NCBI GenBank assembly: GCA_035525375.1
Contig: DATLEI010000028.1
Location: 1-44,723, forward strand
DNA: 44,723 bases
Direction of reading: 5' to 3'
Source of the DNA: JALZBN01 sp035525375
GTDB taxonomy: Bacteria; Actinomycetota; Acidimicrobiia; Acidimicrobiales; AC-14
The position numbers and the translations under genes are program-made. Below, one piece after another: positions 1 to 9,499 of the stretch (position 1 is the first letter of the stretch; the number at the start of each line of letters is the position of its first letter). The notes beneath the pieces are model-generated. The model searched no databases. It was not told where the DNA came from and saw only the letters and a program-made list of their open reading frames with translations.

Positions 1-866
1 TGTGGCACCGTCCGACCCAGCAGTCGACATTTCTCTTCGAGCACCGTCCCGCGATCACGAAGTACACCCTGGCGTCGATGGAGCCCTTTTCCTACAAGGC
101 GTCTGACGGCTTGACCATCCACGGGTACCTGACCTTCCCGCCCGACCAGCCGCGGGAGCAGTTGCCGACGGTGCTCCTCGTGCACGGCGGCCCGTGGGTG
201 CGCACCACTTGGGGGCTCGAACCCGAGGCCCAGTGGTTTGCCAACCGGGGTTACCTGTGCGTGGAGGTCAACTACCGGGGGTCGACCGGCTACGGCAAGG
301 ACTTTCTCAACGCCGGCAATCGGGAATGGGGCGGCAAGATGCAGACCGACCTCGTCGACGCCGTCGACTGGGTGGTCGACCGGGGCTACGCCGACGGTGA
401 CCGGGTCGCGATTTATGGCGGGTCCTACGGGGGCTATGCCGCTCTGTGTGGGGCGGCGTTCACGCCGACACTCTTCCGATGCGCGGTCGACATCGTGGGG
501 CCGTCGAACCTGAAGACTCTGGTCGAGTCGGTGCCGCCGTACTGGGAGCCGATGATTGCCCAGTTCCACACCCGGGTCGGCAATCCGGCGACCGACGCAG
601 AGTTCATGTGGGAGCGGTCGCCGCTTTCGCGCGCCGACAGCATCCGCATCCCCATGTTGATCGCCCAGGGAGCCAACGACCCCCGGGTAAAGCAGGCGGA
701 GTCAGAGCAGATCGTGGCCGCGCTGGAAGAGCACGGCGTCGACCATGACTACATGCTCTTCGAAGACGAGGGCCACGGCTTCGTCAAGCCGGAGAACCGG
801 CTGCGCTTCTACGCCGCGGCCGAGAGGTTCCTGGCTCGCCACCTCGGCGGCCGCTTCGAGGAGTGA
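1..866 (+). CDS. S9-family serine peptidase, C-terminal catalytic domain (5' end outside window)
   Basis: This is the end of a prolyl-oligopeptidase-type (S9) peptidase that cleaves short peptides. The reading frame is open from the first complete codon at position 3, and the residues before the Met codon at 78 read like the end of the S9 beta-propeller, so the true start is upstream of the window. Counting from that Met, the alpha/beta-hydrolase core shows the oxyanion stretch VHGGP (35-39), the nucleophile elbow GGSYGGY with Ser116, an acid candidate in GANDPRV and the catalytic His in GHGF near the end. All triad parts are present, so the enzyme should be active. Its TGA overlaps the GTG proposed for the following caspase-like gene, suggesting co-translation. 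Family assignment is firm; the substrate is unknown. Confidence 0.9.
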   Translation, partial: WHRPTQQSTFLFEHRPAITKYTLASMEPFSYKASDGLTIHGYLTFPPDQPREQLPTVLLVHGGPWVRTTWGLEPEAQWFANRGYLCVEVNYRGSTGYGKDFLNAGNREWGGKMQTDLVDAVDWVVDRGYADGDRVAIYGGSYGGYAALCGAAFTPTLFRCAVDIVGPSNLKTLVESVPPYWEPMIAQFHTRVGNPATDAEFMWERSPLSRADSIRIPMLIAQGANDPRVKQAESEQIVAALEEHGVDHDYMLFEDEGHGFVKPENRLRFYAAAERFLARHLGGRFEE

Positions 867-1999
867 CACGGGGCGTCCACCCGGCATTACAGGGGCCGGG
901 GGGGCGCGTGCGGATTCGGCAACTACAGGTGGGATCGCTTGCGGCACTGATCCTGGTGATCGATGTCCTCCTCGTCGCGGTCGGCGCCTTCGATCGACCT
1001 CACTCAGCGACGGCCACGCTGCAGGTCGCAGGCACCCCCACCGACCGCGTCGACACACCTCCGGCGGTGCTTAGCCAGGCGTCGCCCATCGCCGCCGAGG
1101 TGACCCCGCCGCAGCGCCCGATCGCGCCCGCACCTGAGCAGTTCGACGGAGAACTACCGCCGGGTGCTGCAGAGGCCTGTGCCGGGGAACGGCTCGGCCC
1201 CCCGGCCTCGGCAGGCACGTGGGCGGTCACGGTCGGGATCAACGACTACCCAGGAAACGGTCATGACCTGGCGGCGTCGGTCAACGACGCTCGGGCAATG
1301 GACTCCGCGTTGGCGCGCCTCGGGGTGCCGGCGGATCACCGGCTGCTCCTGGTCGACGGCAGCGCATCAGCCTGCGGGGTGAGGACAGCACTGGATTGGC
1401 TCGTCGCGCGCGCCGCGCCGGGTTCAACCGCAGTCTTCTTCTACTCAGGTCATGCTCGGCGCACCGCGTCGAGCCGGGTCCTGGTGGCCGCCGATGGGGC
1501 GCTCATCAGCGACACCGAACTCGGTGACAGCCTGTCCCGCCTCCCCGCCTCGCGGGCATGGATCGCGCTGGCGACCTGTTACGGCGCCGGCTTCACCCAG
1601 GTCCTCGCGCCGGGCCGAATTCTCACCGGCGCAGCCGGTGCCGATGACCTGGCCTATGAGGCGGTCGGTAGCGAGCGGTCATTCATGGGCGAGTACATGA
1701 TCCAGCGGGCGATCCTCCAGGGCGGCGCGCCGGGCAGCGTCGAGGCCGCGTTCGCCTATGCCCGCAGCGCCCTTCAGCGTGTCGAACCGGAGCGGATGCC
1801 GGTACAGATCGACAACGCGCCGGGCGAACTCGATCTTCGCCCCTCCTCAGGGGTGCCCCTCCCCCCGGACACCGCGGGGCCACCGGATGACGGCGGGAGT
1901 GGCGCCCCGACGCCGTCACCGGCCGCGCCGCCGCCGACTCGGCCGCCGGTGGTGCCGACGACACGAGCGTGCCTCCTCGGCTTGATCTGCGCCGGTTAG
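863..1999 (+). CDS. Membrane-anchored caspase-like (peptidase C14) protein
   Basis: Predicted cysteine peptidase of the caspase/metacaspase fold. A hydrophobic segment at about residues 24-43 should act as signal anchor, followed by a Pro-rich linker (60-105), the caspase-like domain (about 118-300) and a Pro/Gly-rich tail (325-365). The catalytic dyad fits His197 in FYSGHA and Cys239 in ATCYGAGF; the usual forms are SGHG and DxCxSG, so the site is recognisable but divergent. The listed GTG overlaps the S9 peptidase stop. A second in-frame GTG at 908, preceded by a G-rich stretch and placed just before the hydrophobic segment, is an equally good start. The domain probably faces outside the membrane. 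Its target, and any link to the upstream peptidase, are unknown. Confidence 0.75.
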   Translation: MTRGVHPALQGPGGRVRIRQLQVGSLAALILVIDVLLVAVGAFDRPHSATATLQVAGTPTDRVDTPPAVLSQASPIAAEVTPPQRPIAPAPEQFDGELPPGAAEACAGERLGPPASAGTWAVTVGINDYPGNGHDLAASVNDARAMDSALARLGVPADHRLLLVDGSASACGVRTALDWLVARAAPGSTAVFFYSGHARRTASSRVLVAADGALISDTELGDSLSRLPASRAWIALATCYGAGFTQVLAPGRILTGAAGADDLAYEAVGSERSFMGEYMIQRAILQGGAPGSVEAAFAYARSALQRVEPERMPVQIDNAPGELDLRPSSGVPLPPDTAGPPDDGGSGAPTPSPAAPPPTRPPVVPTTRACLLGLICAG

Positions 2000-2277
2000 T
2001 CCTCCGGGTCCAACTCGTCGTCATCGTCGTAGTTGCGGTAGCTGCCGAAGCGGTTCTGCACATTGGGGATCGAGGTCACAAAGACGTCGGCGAGCTCCTG
2101 CCAGGTCGCGCCCTGAGCCATGGCGTCGTCGACCAGCTGGCGGTTGATTGCTTCGAGGTAGGAGACGGCGGCAATGGATGCGTGCACCCGGGCCAGCGGG
2201 GCCACATCCTCGTCGATCAGCTGCGCGAGGAGCTGGCTCAACGCGACGTACGGCTCACCTTCAGGATCAACCGGCAT
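1996..2277 (-). CDS. Small protein with possible helix-turn-helix and acidic tail
   Basis: A 93-residue protein I cannot name. Residues about 54-77 (GATWQELADVF, then NVQNRFG) resemble the 'GxSWxEIGxxLGVSRQAAxxRFG' pattern of small actinobacterial HTH proteins, and it ends in an Asp/Glu-rich tail (NYDDDDELDPED). DNA binding is inference only. ATG start at 2277 lies 27 nt downstream of the dapC stop on the same strand, so it may be the last gene of that unit. It converges with the caspase-like gene and their stop codons overlap by 4 nt. Confidence 0.6.
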   Translation of the reverse strand: MPVDPEGEPYVALSQLLAQLIDEDVAPLARVHASIAAVSYLEAINRQLVDDAMAQGATWQELADVFVTSIPNVQNRFGSYRNYDDDDELDPED

Positions 2278-2304
2278 GGGCGCCGATGGTAGGCGGCCAG
2301 TGGG

Positions 2305-3441
2305 TCACGCGTGAGCGGCGAGCCGGTCGGCAACCAGCTCGAGCCGTTCCAGGGGCTGAACCATGGCAATACGCAAGTGACTCGCGCCGGCCGCGCCGTA
2401 GAAGTCACCCGGTGACACGAGCACGCCACCGTCTCGGGCCAGCATCTCGGTCGCGGCCCAGGCGTCGCCGTCAGAGGCCTCGGCCCAGAGGTAGAAACTG
2501 CCTCCCGGCGGGTCGCACTTGATGCCGGCGCGCGCCAGCACGTCGCGGAAGAACCGGAGCCGTTCGGCGTAGCGCCGCCGCTGCTCGTCGACATGGGCAT
2601 CGTCGCCGAGAGCGGCCACGGCCGCGGCCTGGATGGGCCCGGGCGTCATGAACCCGGCGTGCTTGCGCACCTCCGACAGGTAATGGACCAGTTCGGGGTC
2701 TCCGGCATAGAACCCGACGCGCAGTCCGGCCAGGTTGGAGCGCTTCGACAGGGAATGGACCGCGACCAGCCCGTCGAAGCCGTCGCGTCCGTTGGCCAGG
2801 ATCGTTCGAGGGGGCCCGTCCCACGTCAGCTCGATGTAGCACTCGTCGCTGAACACCGGGACGTCATGGGCGCGCCCCCACTCGGCGACGTCGGCGAGAT
2901 CGTCGAGCGCCCCGGTTGGGTTGGCCGGCGTGTTGACCCACAGACACAGCGCACGCGCCGCGTCGTCGGCCGAAACGGTCGAGAGATCGAGTCGCCATGC
3001 ATCATCGACCCCTACTGCGACGGCGCGGCAGTCGGCGAGGATGGCACCCATCTCGTAGGTCGGATACGCCACCGCCGGATAGAGGACCGTGTCGCGCGCC
3101 GGGTCTCGGAGCCGCAACCATTGGGGGACGCCGGCAACGAACTCCTTGGTGCCGATACAGGCGGCGACCGCCTCCGGCGCGACCTCTACGCCGAGGCGCC
3201 GCTGCATCCAGCCTGTCGCCGCGGCGCGGAACGCGGCTGTCCCAACCGACGGCGGGTAACCGCGCTCGGCGTCCGATGATCCCAGAGCTACGACGGCGGC
3301 CGGTGGTGGAGCATCGGTCGGCGTCCCCACGGAAAGGTCGACGACGCCTCCCTCGTGCTCGTCCGCGAGGGCACGGAAACGGTCGAGCCGGTCATAGGGA
3401 TAGGGCGGCGGTTCGAACCCGCCCCGGCGCGCGCCGGTCAC
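2305..3441 (-). CDS. dapC: Succinyldiaminopimelate aminotransferase (class I/II PLP enzyme)
   Basis: Pyridoxal-phosphate aminotransferase, 378 residues, of the type that in actinobacteria transfers an amino group to N-succinyl-2-amino-6-ketopimelate in the succinylase route to meso-diaminopimelate. Visible fold-type I features are NTPANPTG (170-177), SDECY (198-202) for cofactor contacts, the Schiff-base Lys233 in SLSKRSNLAG and Arg241 in GLRVGF for the substrate carboxylate. The GTG start overlaps the hflX stop (GTGA), implying translational coupling. Presence of dapF two genes upstream, and of dapA and dapB elsewhere in the window, supports DapC over other class I enzymes. Substrate assignment rests on family resemblance and context. 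Confidence 0.8.
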   Translation of the reverse strand: MTGARRGGFEPPPYPYDRLDRFRALADEHEGGVVDLSVGTPTDAPPPAAVVALGSSDAERGYPPSVGTAAFRAAATGWMQRRLGVEVAPEAVAACIGTKEFVAGVPQWLRLRDPARDTVLYPAVAYPTYEMGAILADCRAVAVGVDDAWRLDLSTVSADDAARALCLWVNTPANPTGALDDLADVAEWGRAHDVPVFSDECYIELTWDGPPRTILANGRDGFDGLVAVHSLSKRSNLAGLRVGFYAGDPELVHYLSEVRKHAGFMTPGPIQAAAVAALGDDAHVDEQRRRYAERLRFFRDVLARAGIKCDPPGGSFYLWAEASDGDAWAATEMLARDGGVLVSPGDFYGAAGASHLRIAMVQPLERLELVADRLAAHA

Positions 3442-4724
3442 GCGCCGGACGGCACCCGGAACTCGTCGAACCGACGCGCTTCGGCTGGCTCGAGGCGTGC
3501 CCGCAGCCGGGTGGCTTCGTCCTCGTGGGATTCGGACAACACCTCGCCTTGGCGGTGAATGGCCGCGATCACGTCACCACGGTCATAGGGGACGAGTAGT
3601 TCGACGACGTTCGACAGGGCGCGCAAACGATCACCGACGGCCACGAGAAGGTCACCGAGCCCTTGACCGCTCACCGCCGAGACCACGACCGAACCGGGGT
3701 GGCGATCGACCAGACGCTTCAGCTCCGGCGCGCCGTCGCCGAGCACGTCGGCCTTGTTGAACGCCACGAGCTCGGGCACCTGGTCGGCGCCGATCTCGGC
3801 CAGCACGGCGCGCACCGCCTCCATCTGCGCCTCGGGATCGGCAGCAGCGGCATCGACCACATGAATCAATAGATCGGCCTCCCCGACCTCATCGAGCGTC
3901 GACCGGAACGCCTCCACTAACTGGTGCGGCAATTTGCGGACGAACCCGACGGTGTCGGTCAGGAGCACCCGCTCGCCGCCGGGCATCTCGAGCCGGCGCG
4001 TCGTCGGATCGACTGTGGCGAAGAGGCGATCCTCGACGACGACATCGGCGCTGGTGAGGGTATTGAGCAAGGTCGACTTGCCCGCGTTGGTGTACCCGAC
4101 GAGGGCGACGGTGCGAAGGCGTGAGCGGGCCCGGGCCTTGCGCTGCGTGCGCCGCGTCTTGGTCACTTCCCGCAACTCAGCTTCGAGCTTCGTCGCCCGG
4201 CGCAGGAGACGCCGACGGTCGACCTCGAGCTGCGTCTCCCCGGGACCCCTCGTACCGATGCCACCGGCCTGCTGGCTCAGGCCCTTGCCTCGTCCGCGGA
4301 GGCGGGGCAGGCGGTACCGGAGCTGAGCCAGCTCCACCTGGGCCTTGCCCTCCTGGGTGTGGGCATGTTGGGCGAAGATGTCGAGGATCACCGCGGTGCG
4401 GTCGATGGCGGTGCGGCCGAGGATCTTCTCCAGGTTGCGGCTCTGTGCCGGCGAGAGCTCGTCATCGAAGACGACGGTGTCGGCGTCGGTCGACTCCGAG
4501 ATCTCCCGCAGTTCCTGGGCCTTGCCCTGACCGACGAACGTGGCCGGGTCGGGCGCGTCACGACGCTGCAGCACCCGCTCGGCCTCGTCGGCGCCGGCGG
4601 TGTCGACCAACGCCGCAAGTTCGTCGAGGGAGTCCTCGGCTGCCTCGATCGTGCCCGGGGGAATTGCGACTCCCACGAGGACGATCCGCTCGCGCCGGTC
4701 ACGCTCTATAAGCGGTGCCGACAT
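3438..4724 (-). CDS. hflX: Ribosome-associated GTPase HflX
   Basis: GTPase that binds the 50S subunit and helps split or rescue stalled ribosomes; 428 residues. The N-terminal HflX domain contains the glycine-rich ATP/ribosome-binding part (VGQGKAQEL at 64-72, then GRGKGLSQQAGGIGTRGPGE around 144-163) and a basic coiled coil (170-203). The G domain follows, with Walker A GYTNAGKST (210-218), DTVGF (G3) and NKAD (G4). The start is ATG at 4724, which shares one base with the dapF stop (TGATG). The frame is open further upstream, but that extension is only dapF antiframe. Downstream its TGA overlaps the dapC GTG. Confidence 0.93.
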   Translation of the reverse strand: MSAPLIERDRRERIVLVGVAIPPGTIEAAEDSLDELAALVDTAGADEAERVLQRRDAPDPATFVGQGKAQELREISESTDADTVVFDDELSPAQSRNLEKILGRTAIDRTAVILDIFAQHAHTQEGKAQVELAQLRYRLPRLRGRGKGLSQQAGGIGTRGPGETQLEVDRRRLLRRATKLEAELREVTKTRRTQRKARARSRLRTVALVGYTNAGKSTLLNTLTSADVVVEDRLFATVDPTTRRLEMPGGERVLLTDTVGFVRKLPHQLVEAFRSTLDEVGEADLLIHVVDAAAADPEAQMEAVRAVLAEIGADQVPELVAFNKADVLGDGAPELKRLVDRHPGSVVVSAVSGQGLGDLLVAVGDRLRALSNVVELLVPYDRGDVIAAIHRQGEVLSESHEDEATRLRARLEPAEARRFDEFRVPSGA

Positions 4725-5461
4725 CAGGCTCCGACCTCGATGACCACCGAGCAGACGCGCACAGCGGGACCGGTGAGAATCATCGACTCCCCGGCAAGAT
4801 CGACCGTGAGGGTGCCGCCGTGCTGGTGAACAGTGACGTTGGTGCCAACCAGCTTCCAGCGGCGCGCCGCGGCGGCGACCGCGCAGGCACCCGAGCCACA
4901 CGACTCGGTCTCGCCGACGCCCCGCTCCCAGACTCGCACCGTGAGCTCGTCATCGCCGGGTCCCATGTGGACCAGCTCGACGTTCCGGTCCGGGTACTTC
5001 GACGCGATCGTCACCAGGTCGAGCCTCCCATCGTCATCGGTGAGCACCAGGTGAGGGTTGCCCGTGTCGACAAAGGCCGTCCACGCGCCGGGGTTACACG
5101 TGAGGTCGTCAACTTTGGCCGGCCCCATGTCGACCTGCACGTCGCCGTCCTCGATGACTGTCACCGGATGGGCGCCAGCGTCGTCGGTAATGGTGAACGT
5201 GGGGCCAGGCTCCAGCCCGGCGTCGACGAGAGCCCGGGCAACGCAGCGAAGCCCATTGCCACTTGTTTCGGCGCGCCCACCGTCAGCATTGAACAGGTGC
5301 ATGGTCGGGCCCGCGGTGACCCGGATGAGCCCATCGGCCCCCACTCCCCGATGGCGGTCGCACACGGCGCGCGCGGTCGCCTCGTCGACAGGGTGCTTGT
5401 CGTCGAGGTCGAGGAGGATCAGGAAGTCGTTCCCGTTGGCCTGATATTTCTCGAGTCGCAT
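4724..5461 (-). CDS. dapF: Diaminopimelate epimerase with Ser in place of the first catalytic Cys
   Basis: Cofactor-independent epimerase interconverting LL- and meso-diaminopimelate for peptidoglycan and lysine; 245 residues, slightly short for the family (about 270-280). Start is ATG at 5459-5461, sharing a base with the miaA stop. The N-terminal ANGNDFLI (8-15) and GADGL (41-45) are conserved, as is the second-half thiol Cys188 in ESCGSGAC. In the first half, where DapF normally has A-E-M-C-G-N-G with a catalytic Cys, this protein reads ETSGNG with Ser67 (codon AGT); a Cys lies four positions after the conserved NG (Cys73). This may be a clade variant with altered acid-base chemistry, or loss of one thiol. 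Context (miaA-dapF-hflX-dapC) supports the DAP pathway. Confidence 0.88.
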   Translation of the reverse strand: MRLEKYQANGNDFLILLDLDDKHPVDEATARAVCDRHRGVGADGLIRVTAGPTMHLFNADGGRAETSGNGLRCVARALVDAGLEPGPTFTITDDAGAHPVTVIEDGDVQVDMGPAKVDDLTCNPGAWTAFVDTGNPHLVLTDDDGRLDLVTIASKYPDRNVELVHMGPGDDELTVRVWERGVGETESCGSGACAVAAAARRWKLVGTNVTVHQHGGTLTVDLAGESMILTGPAVRVCSVVIEVGA

Positions 5462-6387
5462 CACGGTGCCTCCCAGTCTCCCAGTAGCGCGGGCAGCAGG
5501 GCGACAGGATTGTGCGACGTCGCGAACCAGGTGATCCTCGGGTCGCGCCGGAACCACGATCGCTGGCGCCGGGCAAACTCCCGGGTTCGTCGCACGGCAA
5601 CGTCGACGGATTCATCCACAGTCCGTTCGCCCCCGACGGCGTCGAGCAGCTCCCGGTAGCCCAGGGCCTGGCGCGCCGTCCGGGACAGCCCCCCTGGTTG
5701 CGCCCCAAGGCGGCGCACCTCATCGAGGAAGCCAGCCCTCATCTGGGTTTGGTACCGCTCTGCGATGCGCTGACCGACCACGGCACGAGGAAGCCACACG
5801 CCTGCGAGCCGGAACGGCGTCGAGGGGTAGGCATCGATGCCCGGCCCGAAGGACGAGAACGGCTGGCCGCTACCGAGGGTGACCTCGAGGGCTCGAACGA
5901 CACGGCGCGCATTGGAAGGCTCGATACGCGCTGCGGCCGTGGGGTCAGCGACAGCCAGCCGGGCGTGAAGCGCGCCGACGCCGGCAGCAACCGCGGCTTC
6001 GGCCTCCAGCCCAGCCTTGAGCTCGGGCCAGTCCCCCGGCAGTCGCAGGCCGTCGACGACAGCCTGAAAATACAGGCCCGTGCCGCCGACGAGGAGGGCC
6101 CGGTTCCCCCGCGCCTCGATCTCGGAGAGCACGGCGCGCGCCGCGACCTGAAAGCGCGCCACCGAGAAGTCCTCGCTGGGATCGGCGAGGTCGAGCAAGT
6201 GGTGTGGGATCTCGGCCCGCTCGGCGTGCGAGGGCTTGGCGGTGCCGATGTCCATCCCCCGGTAGACCTGCATCGAGTCGACGGACACGATCTCGACCCC
6301 ACCGAGACGGCGGGCGACCTCCAGCGCCAGTGCGGACTTCGCCGACGCAGTCGTGCCAACGAGAGCGAGGTGGCGGATTTCAGACAG
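5461..6387 (-). CDS. miaA: tRNA dimethylallyltransferase (MiaA)
   Basis: Transfers dimethylallyl to A37 of tRNAs reading UNN codons, making i6A, the substrate of the adjacent MiaB. About 308 residues. Visible motifs are the P-loop region LVGTTASAKSAL, SVDSMQVYRGMDIGTAKP, HHLLD, LLVGGTGLY and the C-terminal TRQALGYRE and RRQRSWFRRD. The P-loop has Ala where GK[ST] loops normally have Gly (usual form GPTASGKS). No ATG, GTG or TTG occurs where the family begins. The best start is a CTG at 6385-6387, overlapping the miaB stop. The next ordinary candidate is GTG at 6444, giving a 65-nt overlap. Order spoVS-miaB-miaA-dapF indicates one operon. Confidence 0.88.
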   Translation of the reverse strand: MSEIRHLALVGTTASAKSALALEVARRLGGVEIVSVDSMQVYRGMDIGTAKPSHAERAEIPHHLLDLADPSEDFSVARFQVAARAVLSEIEARGNRALLVGGTGLYFQAVVDGLRLPGDWPELKAGLEAEAAVAAGVGALHARLAVADPTAAARIEPSNARRVVRALEVTLGSGQPFSSFGPGIDAYPSTPFRLAGVWLPRAVVGQRIAERYQTQMRAGFLDEVRRLGAQPGGLSRTARQALGYRELLDAVGGERTVDESVDVAVRRTREFARRQRSWFRRDPRITWFATSHNPVALLPALLGDWEAP

Positions 6388-7768
6388 CGGCCACCGGAAT
6401 CCGGGTGCGGTGACGCGGGCGGCCGGTGACCTCGACGAGCTCACCGCGCAGGTAGTGGGGAGCCGCGCCGGTGACCCGCACCGTCGCGTAGCTGCCCGGC
6501 GCGAGAGGAAGTTCGCCGGCGCCAAAATGCAAAAGCTTGTTCTGGCGTGTGCGGCCCGTCGTCTTGGTGGGGTCCTTCTTGCTCGGGCCCTCGACGAGCA
6601 CCTTCTCGACACATCCGATACGGGCCTCATGTTTCGCCATCGCCGAGCGCTCGACGACGACGTGGAGGCGCTCGAAACGTTCGGCAACCACCTCCGGCGG
6701 CACGAAGTCGCCGGACATCGTGGCCGCCTCGGTGCCCGGTCGCGGTGAGAAGACGAACGTGTAGGCGCTGTCATAGGCGGCTTCGGCCACGACCTCCAGG
6801 TTCCGTTCGAAATCGTCGTCGGTCTCACCTGGGAAACCGACGATCAGGTCGGTCGTCACGGCGAGGTCGTCGACCGCGGCGCGCGCCGCCGCCAACCGTT
6901 CGAGGTAGCGGGCACCGGTATAGCCGCGGTGCATCGCCGCCAGCGTGCGGTCGCTCCCCGACTGCAACGGCAGGTGAAGGTGTTCGCACACGGCGGCAAC
7001 CTCGGCCATCGCCTCGATTGTCTCGGGACGGAGATCTTTGGGATGGGGACTGGTGAAGCGCACGCGCCGGACTCCCTCGACCGCGCCGACGGCTCGCAAT
7101 AGTTCGGCGAACAGGGGTCGACGCCGGGTGATGTCGCGCCCGTAGGAGTTGACGTTCTGGCCGAGCAGGGTGACCTCGCTCGTGCCCCCAGCGGCCAACG
7201 CCTCAACCTCGGCGACGATCTGTTCGAACGGTCGACTGATTTCGGGGCCGCGCACGGCCGGCACGATGCAGAAGGCGCAGGAGTTGTCGCAACCGATCTG
7301 GATGGTGACCCAGGCGGCGTGGGCGGCATCACGCCGCACCGGCAGAGCCGAAGGAAATGCGGACTCGTCGTCGGCCTGGGCTGTATCGAGGATCTCGGTC
7401 ACCGGGCCCTCGGTGGCGGCGCGCCGCAGGAGATCAGTGGCATGGCCGACATTGTGGGTGCCGAAGACGGCGTCGACATGGGGCGCTCGGGCCTGTAGCA
7501 GGTCGCCATCCTTCTGGGCCAGGCAACCCCCAACTGCGATCTGCAGGCCCGGTCTGGCGGCCTTCAAAGCCTTCAATTCTCCGAGTTGCCCGTACAGCTT
7601 GTTGTCAGCGTTCTCCCGAATACAGCACGTGTTGAGTACGACGACATCGGCATCCTCGAGTTCCGCGGTCGACTCCATACCGTCCGCTTCAAGCAGCCCG
7701 GCAAGGCGCTCGGAGTCGTGCTCGTTCATCTGGCACCCGAAGGTGCGGATGAGGTATTTCCGGCTCAC
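6380..7768 (-). CDS. miaB: tRNA-2-methylthio-N6-dimethylallyladenosine synthase (MiaB)
   Basis: Radical-SAM methylthiotransferase converting i6A37 to ms2i6A37 in tRNA; 462 residues with GTG start. The N-terminal UPF0004 domain carries three cluster cysteines (Cys12 in FGCQMN, Cys48 in NTCC, Cys82 in GGC). The radical-SAM core has CDNSCAFC with Cys160, Cys164 and Cys167, and a C-terminal TRAM domain covers about residues 375-445. All six cluster cysteines are present, so an active enzyme is expected. It follows spoVS by 31 nt and overlaps the likely miaA start by a few bases. It is paralogous to rimO at 14138-15397, from which it is told apart by FGCQMN and its spacing. Confidence 0.95.
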   Translation of the reverse strand: MSRKYLIRTFGCQMNEHDSERLAGLLEADGMESTAELEDADVVVLNTCCIRENADNKLYGQLGELKALKAARPGLQIAVGGCLAQKDGDLLQARAPHVDAVFGTHNVGHATDLLRRAATEGPVTEILDTAQADDESAFPSALPVRRDAAHAAWVTIQIGCDNSCAFCIVPAVRGPEISRPFEQIVAEVEALAAGGTSEVTLLGQNVNSYGRDITRRRPLFAELLRAVGAVEGVRRVRFTSPHPKDLRPETIEAMAEVAAVCEHLHLPLQSGSDRTLAAMHRGYTGARYLERLAAARAAVDDLAVTTDLIVGFPGETDDDFERNLEVVAEAAYDSAYTFVFSPRPGTEAATMSGDFVPPEVVAERFERLHVVVERSAMAKHEARIGCVEKVLVEGPSKKDPTKTTGRTRQNKLLHFGAGELPLAPGSYATVRVTGAAPHYLRGELVEVTGRPRHRTRIPVAAV

Positions 7769-7799
7769 GGCATCAAGGCTAGGCGATGCCTCACCGGGC

Positions 7800-8150
7800 T
7801 CAACTCAGGACGTGGGCTCCGTCGGGGGAGGCCTGAAAGGGGGCGGCTCCGCCGTCGCGCGCCGGCTCCGGTGTCGGCATCCGCCGGGTGCGGTCTTCGA
7901 CCGCCAACCGGATCGCCGTGCGTCCCTCGCCGTCGATGGTGATGTCGGCGAATGTCGGGATGCAGACAAGGTCGATATTGGAAGGAGCAACGAACCCGCG
8001 GGCGATGGCAATCGCCTTGACGGCCTGGTTCAGGGCGCCGGCTCCGACGACTTGGACCTCAACCGCGCCGTACTGGCGAAGCACGCCAGCCAGGGCACCA
8101 GCCACTGAATTGGGGTTCGATTTGCTAGAGACTTTGAGTACCTCGACCAC
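7800..8150 (-). CDS. spoVS: SpoVS-family protein
   Basis: Member of the stage V sporulation protein S family, small Alba-like proteins found in sporulating Firmicutes and also in non-sporulating lineages; 116 residues. The conserved core is clear: EVLKVSSKSNPNSVAG, VGAGALNQAVKAIAIARG, FADITIDGEGRTAI. The start is GTG at 8148-8150, preceded by a strong GGAGGGG ribosome binding site; the longer frame upstream lacks support. A Pro/Ala-rich tail of about 30 residues follows the core. It lies between recA and miaB, 31 nt before miaB. The exact role outside sporulation is unknown; the Alba-like fold and the tRNA-modification neighbours suggest nucleic-acid binding. Confidence 0.93.
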   Translation of the reverse strand: MVEVLKVSSKSNPNSVAGALAGVLRQYGAVEVQVVGAGALNQAVKAIAIARGFVAPSNIDLVCIPTFADITIDGEGRTAIRLAVEDRTRRMPTPEPARDGGAAPFQASPDGAHVLS

Positions 8151-8268
8151 AGCACCCCTCCCAGGACTGTCGGCGTACGTACTGGTTCGACGGCGCAAGC
8201 CGTAACTCCTGCCTCCACCCTAGCCCCCCTCCAGAAACTGAATAATTGGCGCCAAAGCGCGCGAGAGA

Positions 8269-8303
8269 AGCAGGGCCCGCGGTCGTGGGAAACGGGCCCC
8301 GCT
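8269..8303 (-). terminator. GC-rich hairpin after recA
   Basis: Two 11-nt arms (8269-8279 and 8293-8303) are complementary with one G-U wobble around a 13-nt loop, 18 nt past the recA stop. There is no real T-tract on the minus strand, so it may act as a weak terminator or attenuator that lowers spoVS-miaB expression relative to recA. Confidence 0.5.
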
Positions 8304-8320
8304 TGGTGGGAGGGAAGTGA

Positions 8321-9400
<1,080 letters not shown>

Positions 9401-9499
9401 GGTGATTCTTCTCCTCTGCCCGCCTGGCAGGCGTTCTGTCTTTGGGAGGCTCACCCTACGAAAGGTGTGCGACAAGAATTACAGCGCCGTACTTCCGTC

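Noticed and set aside
2593..3279. 228-residue open frame opposite dapC
   Set aside because: Typical antisense frame of a high-GC gene; no recognisable domains and full overlap with a clear aminotransferase.
3410..3420. GGTTCGAACCC, resembling a tRNA T-arm
   Set aside because: It lies in the coding start of dapC (residues GGFEPP) and no acceptor or anticodon arms can be built around it.
4725..4901. N-terminal extension of the hflX reading frame
   Set aside because: It overlaps dapF in another frame and the ATG at 4724 with its TGATG junction gives a family-length protein.
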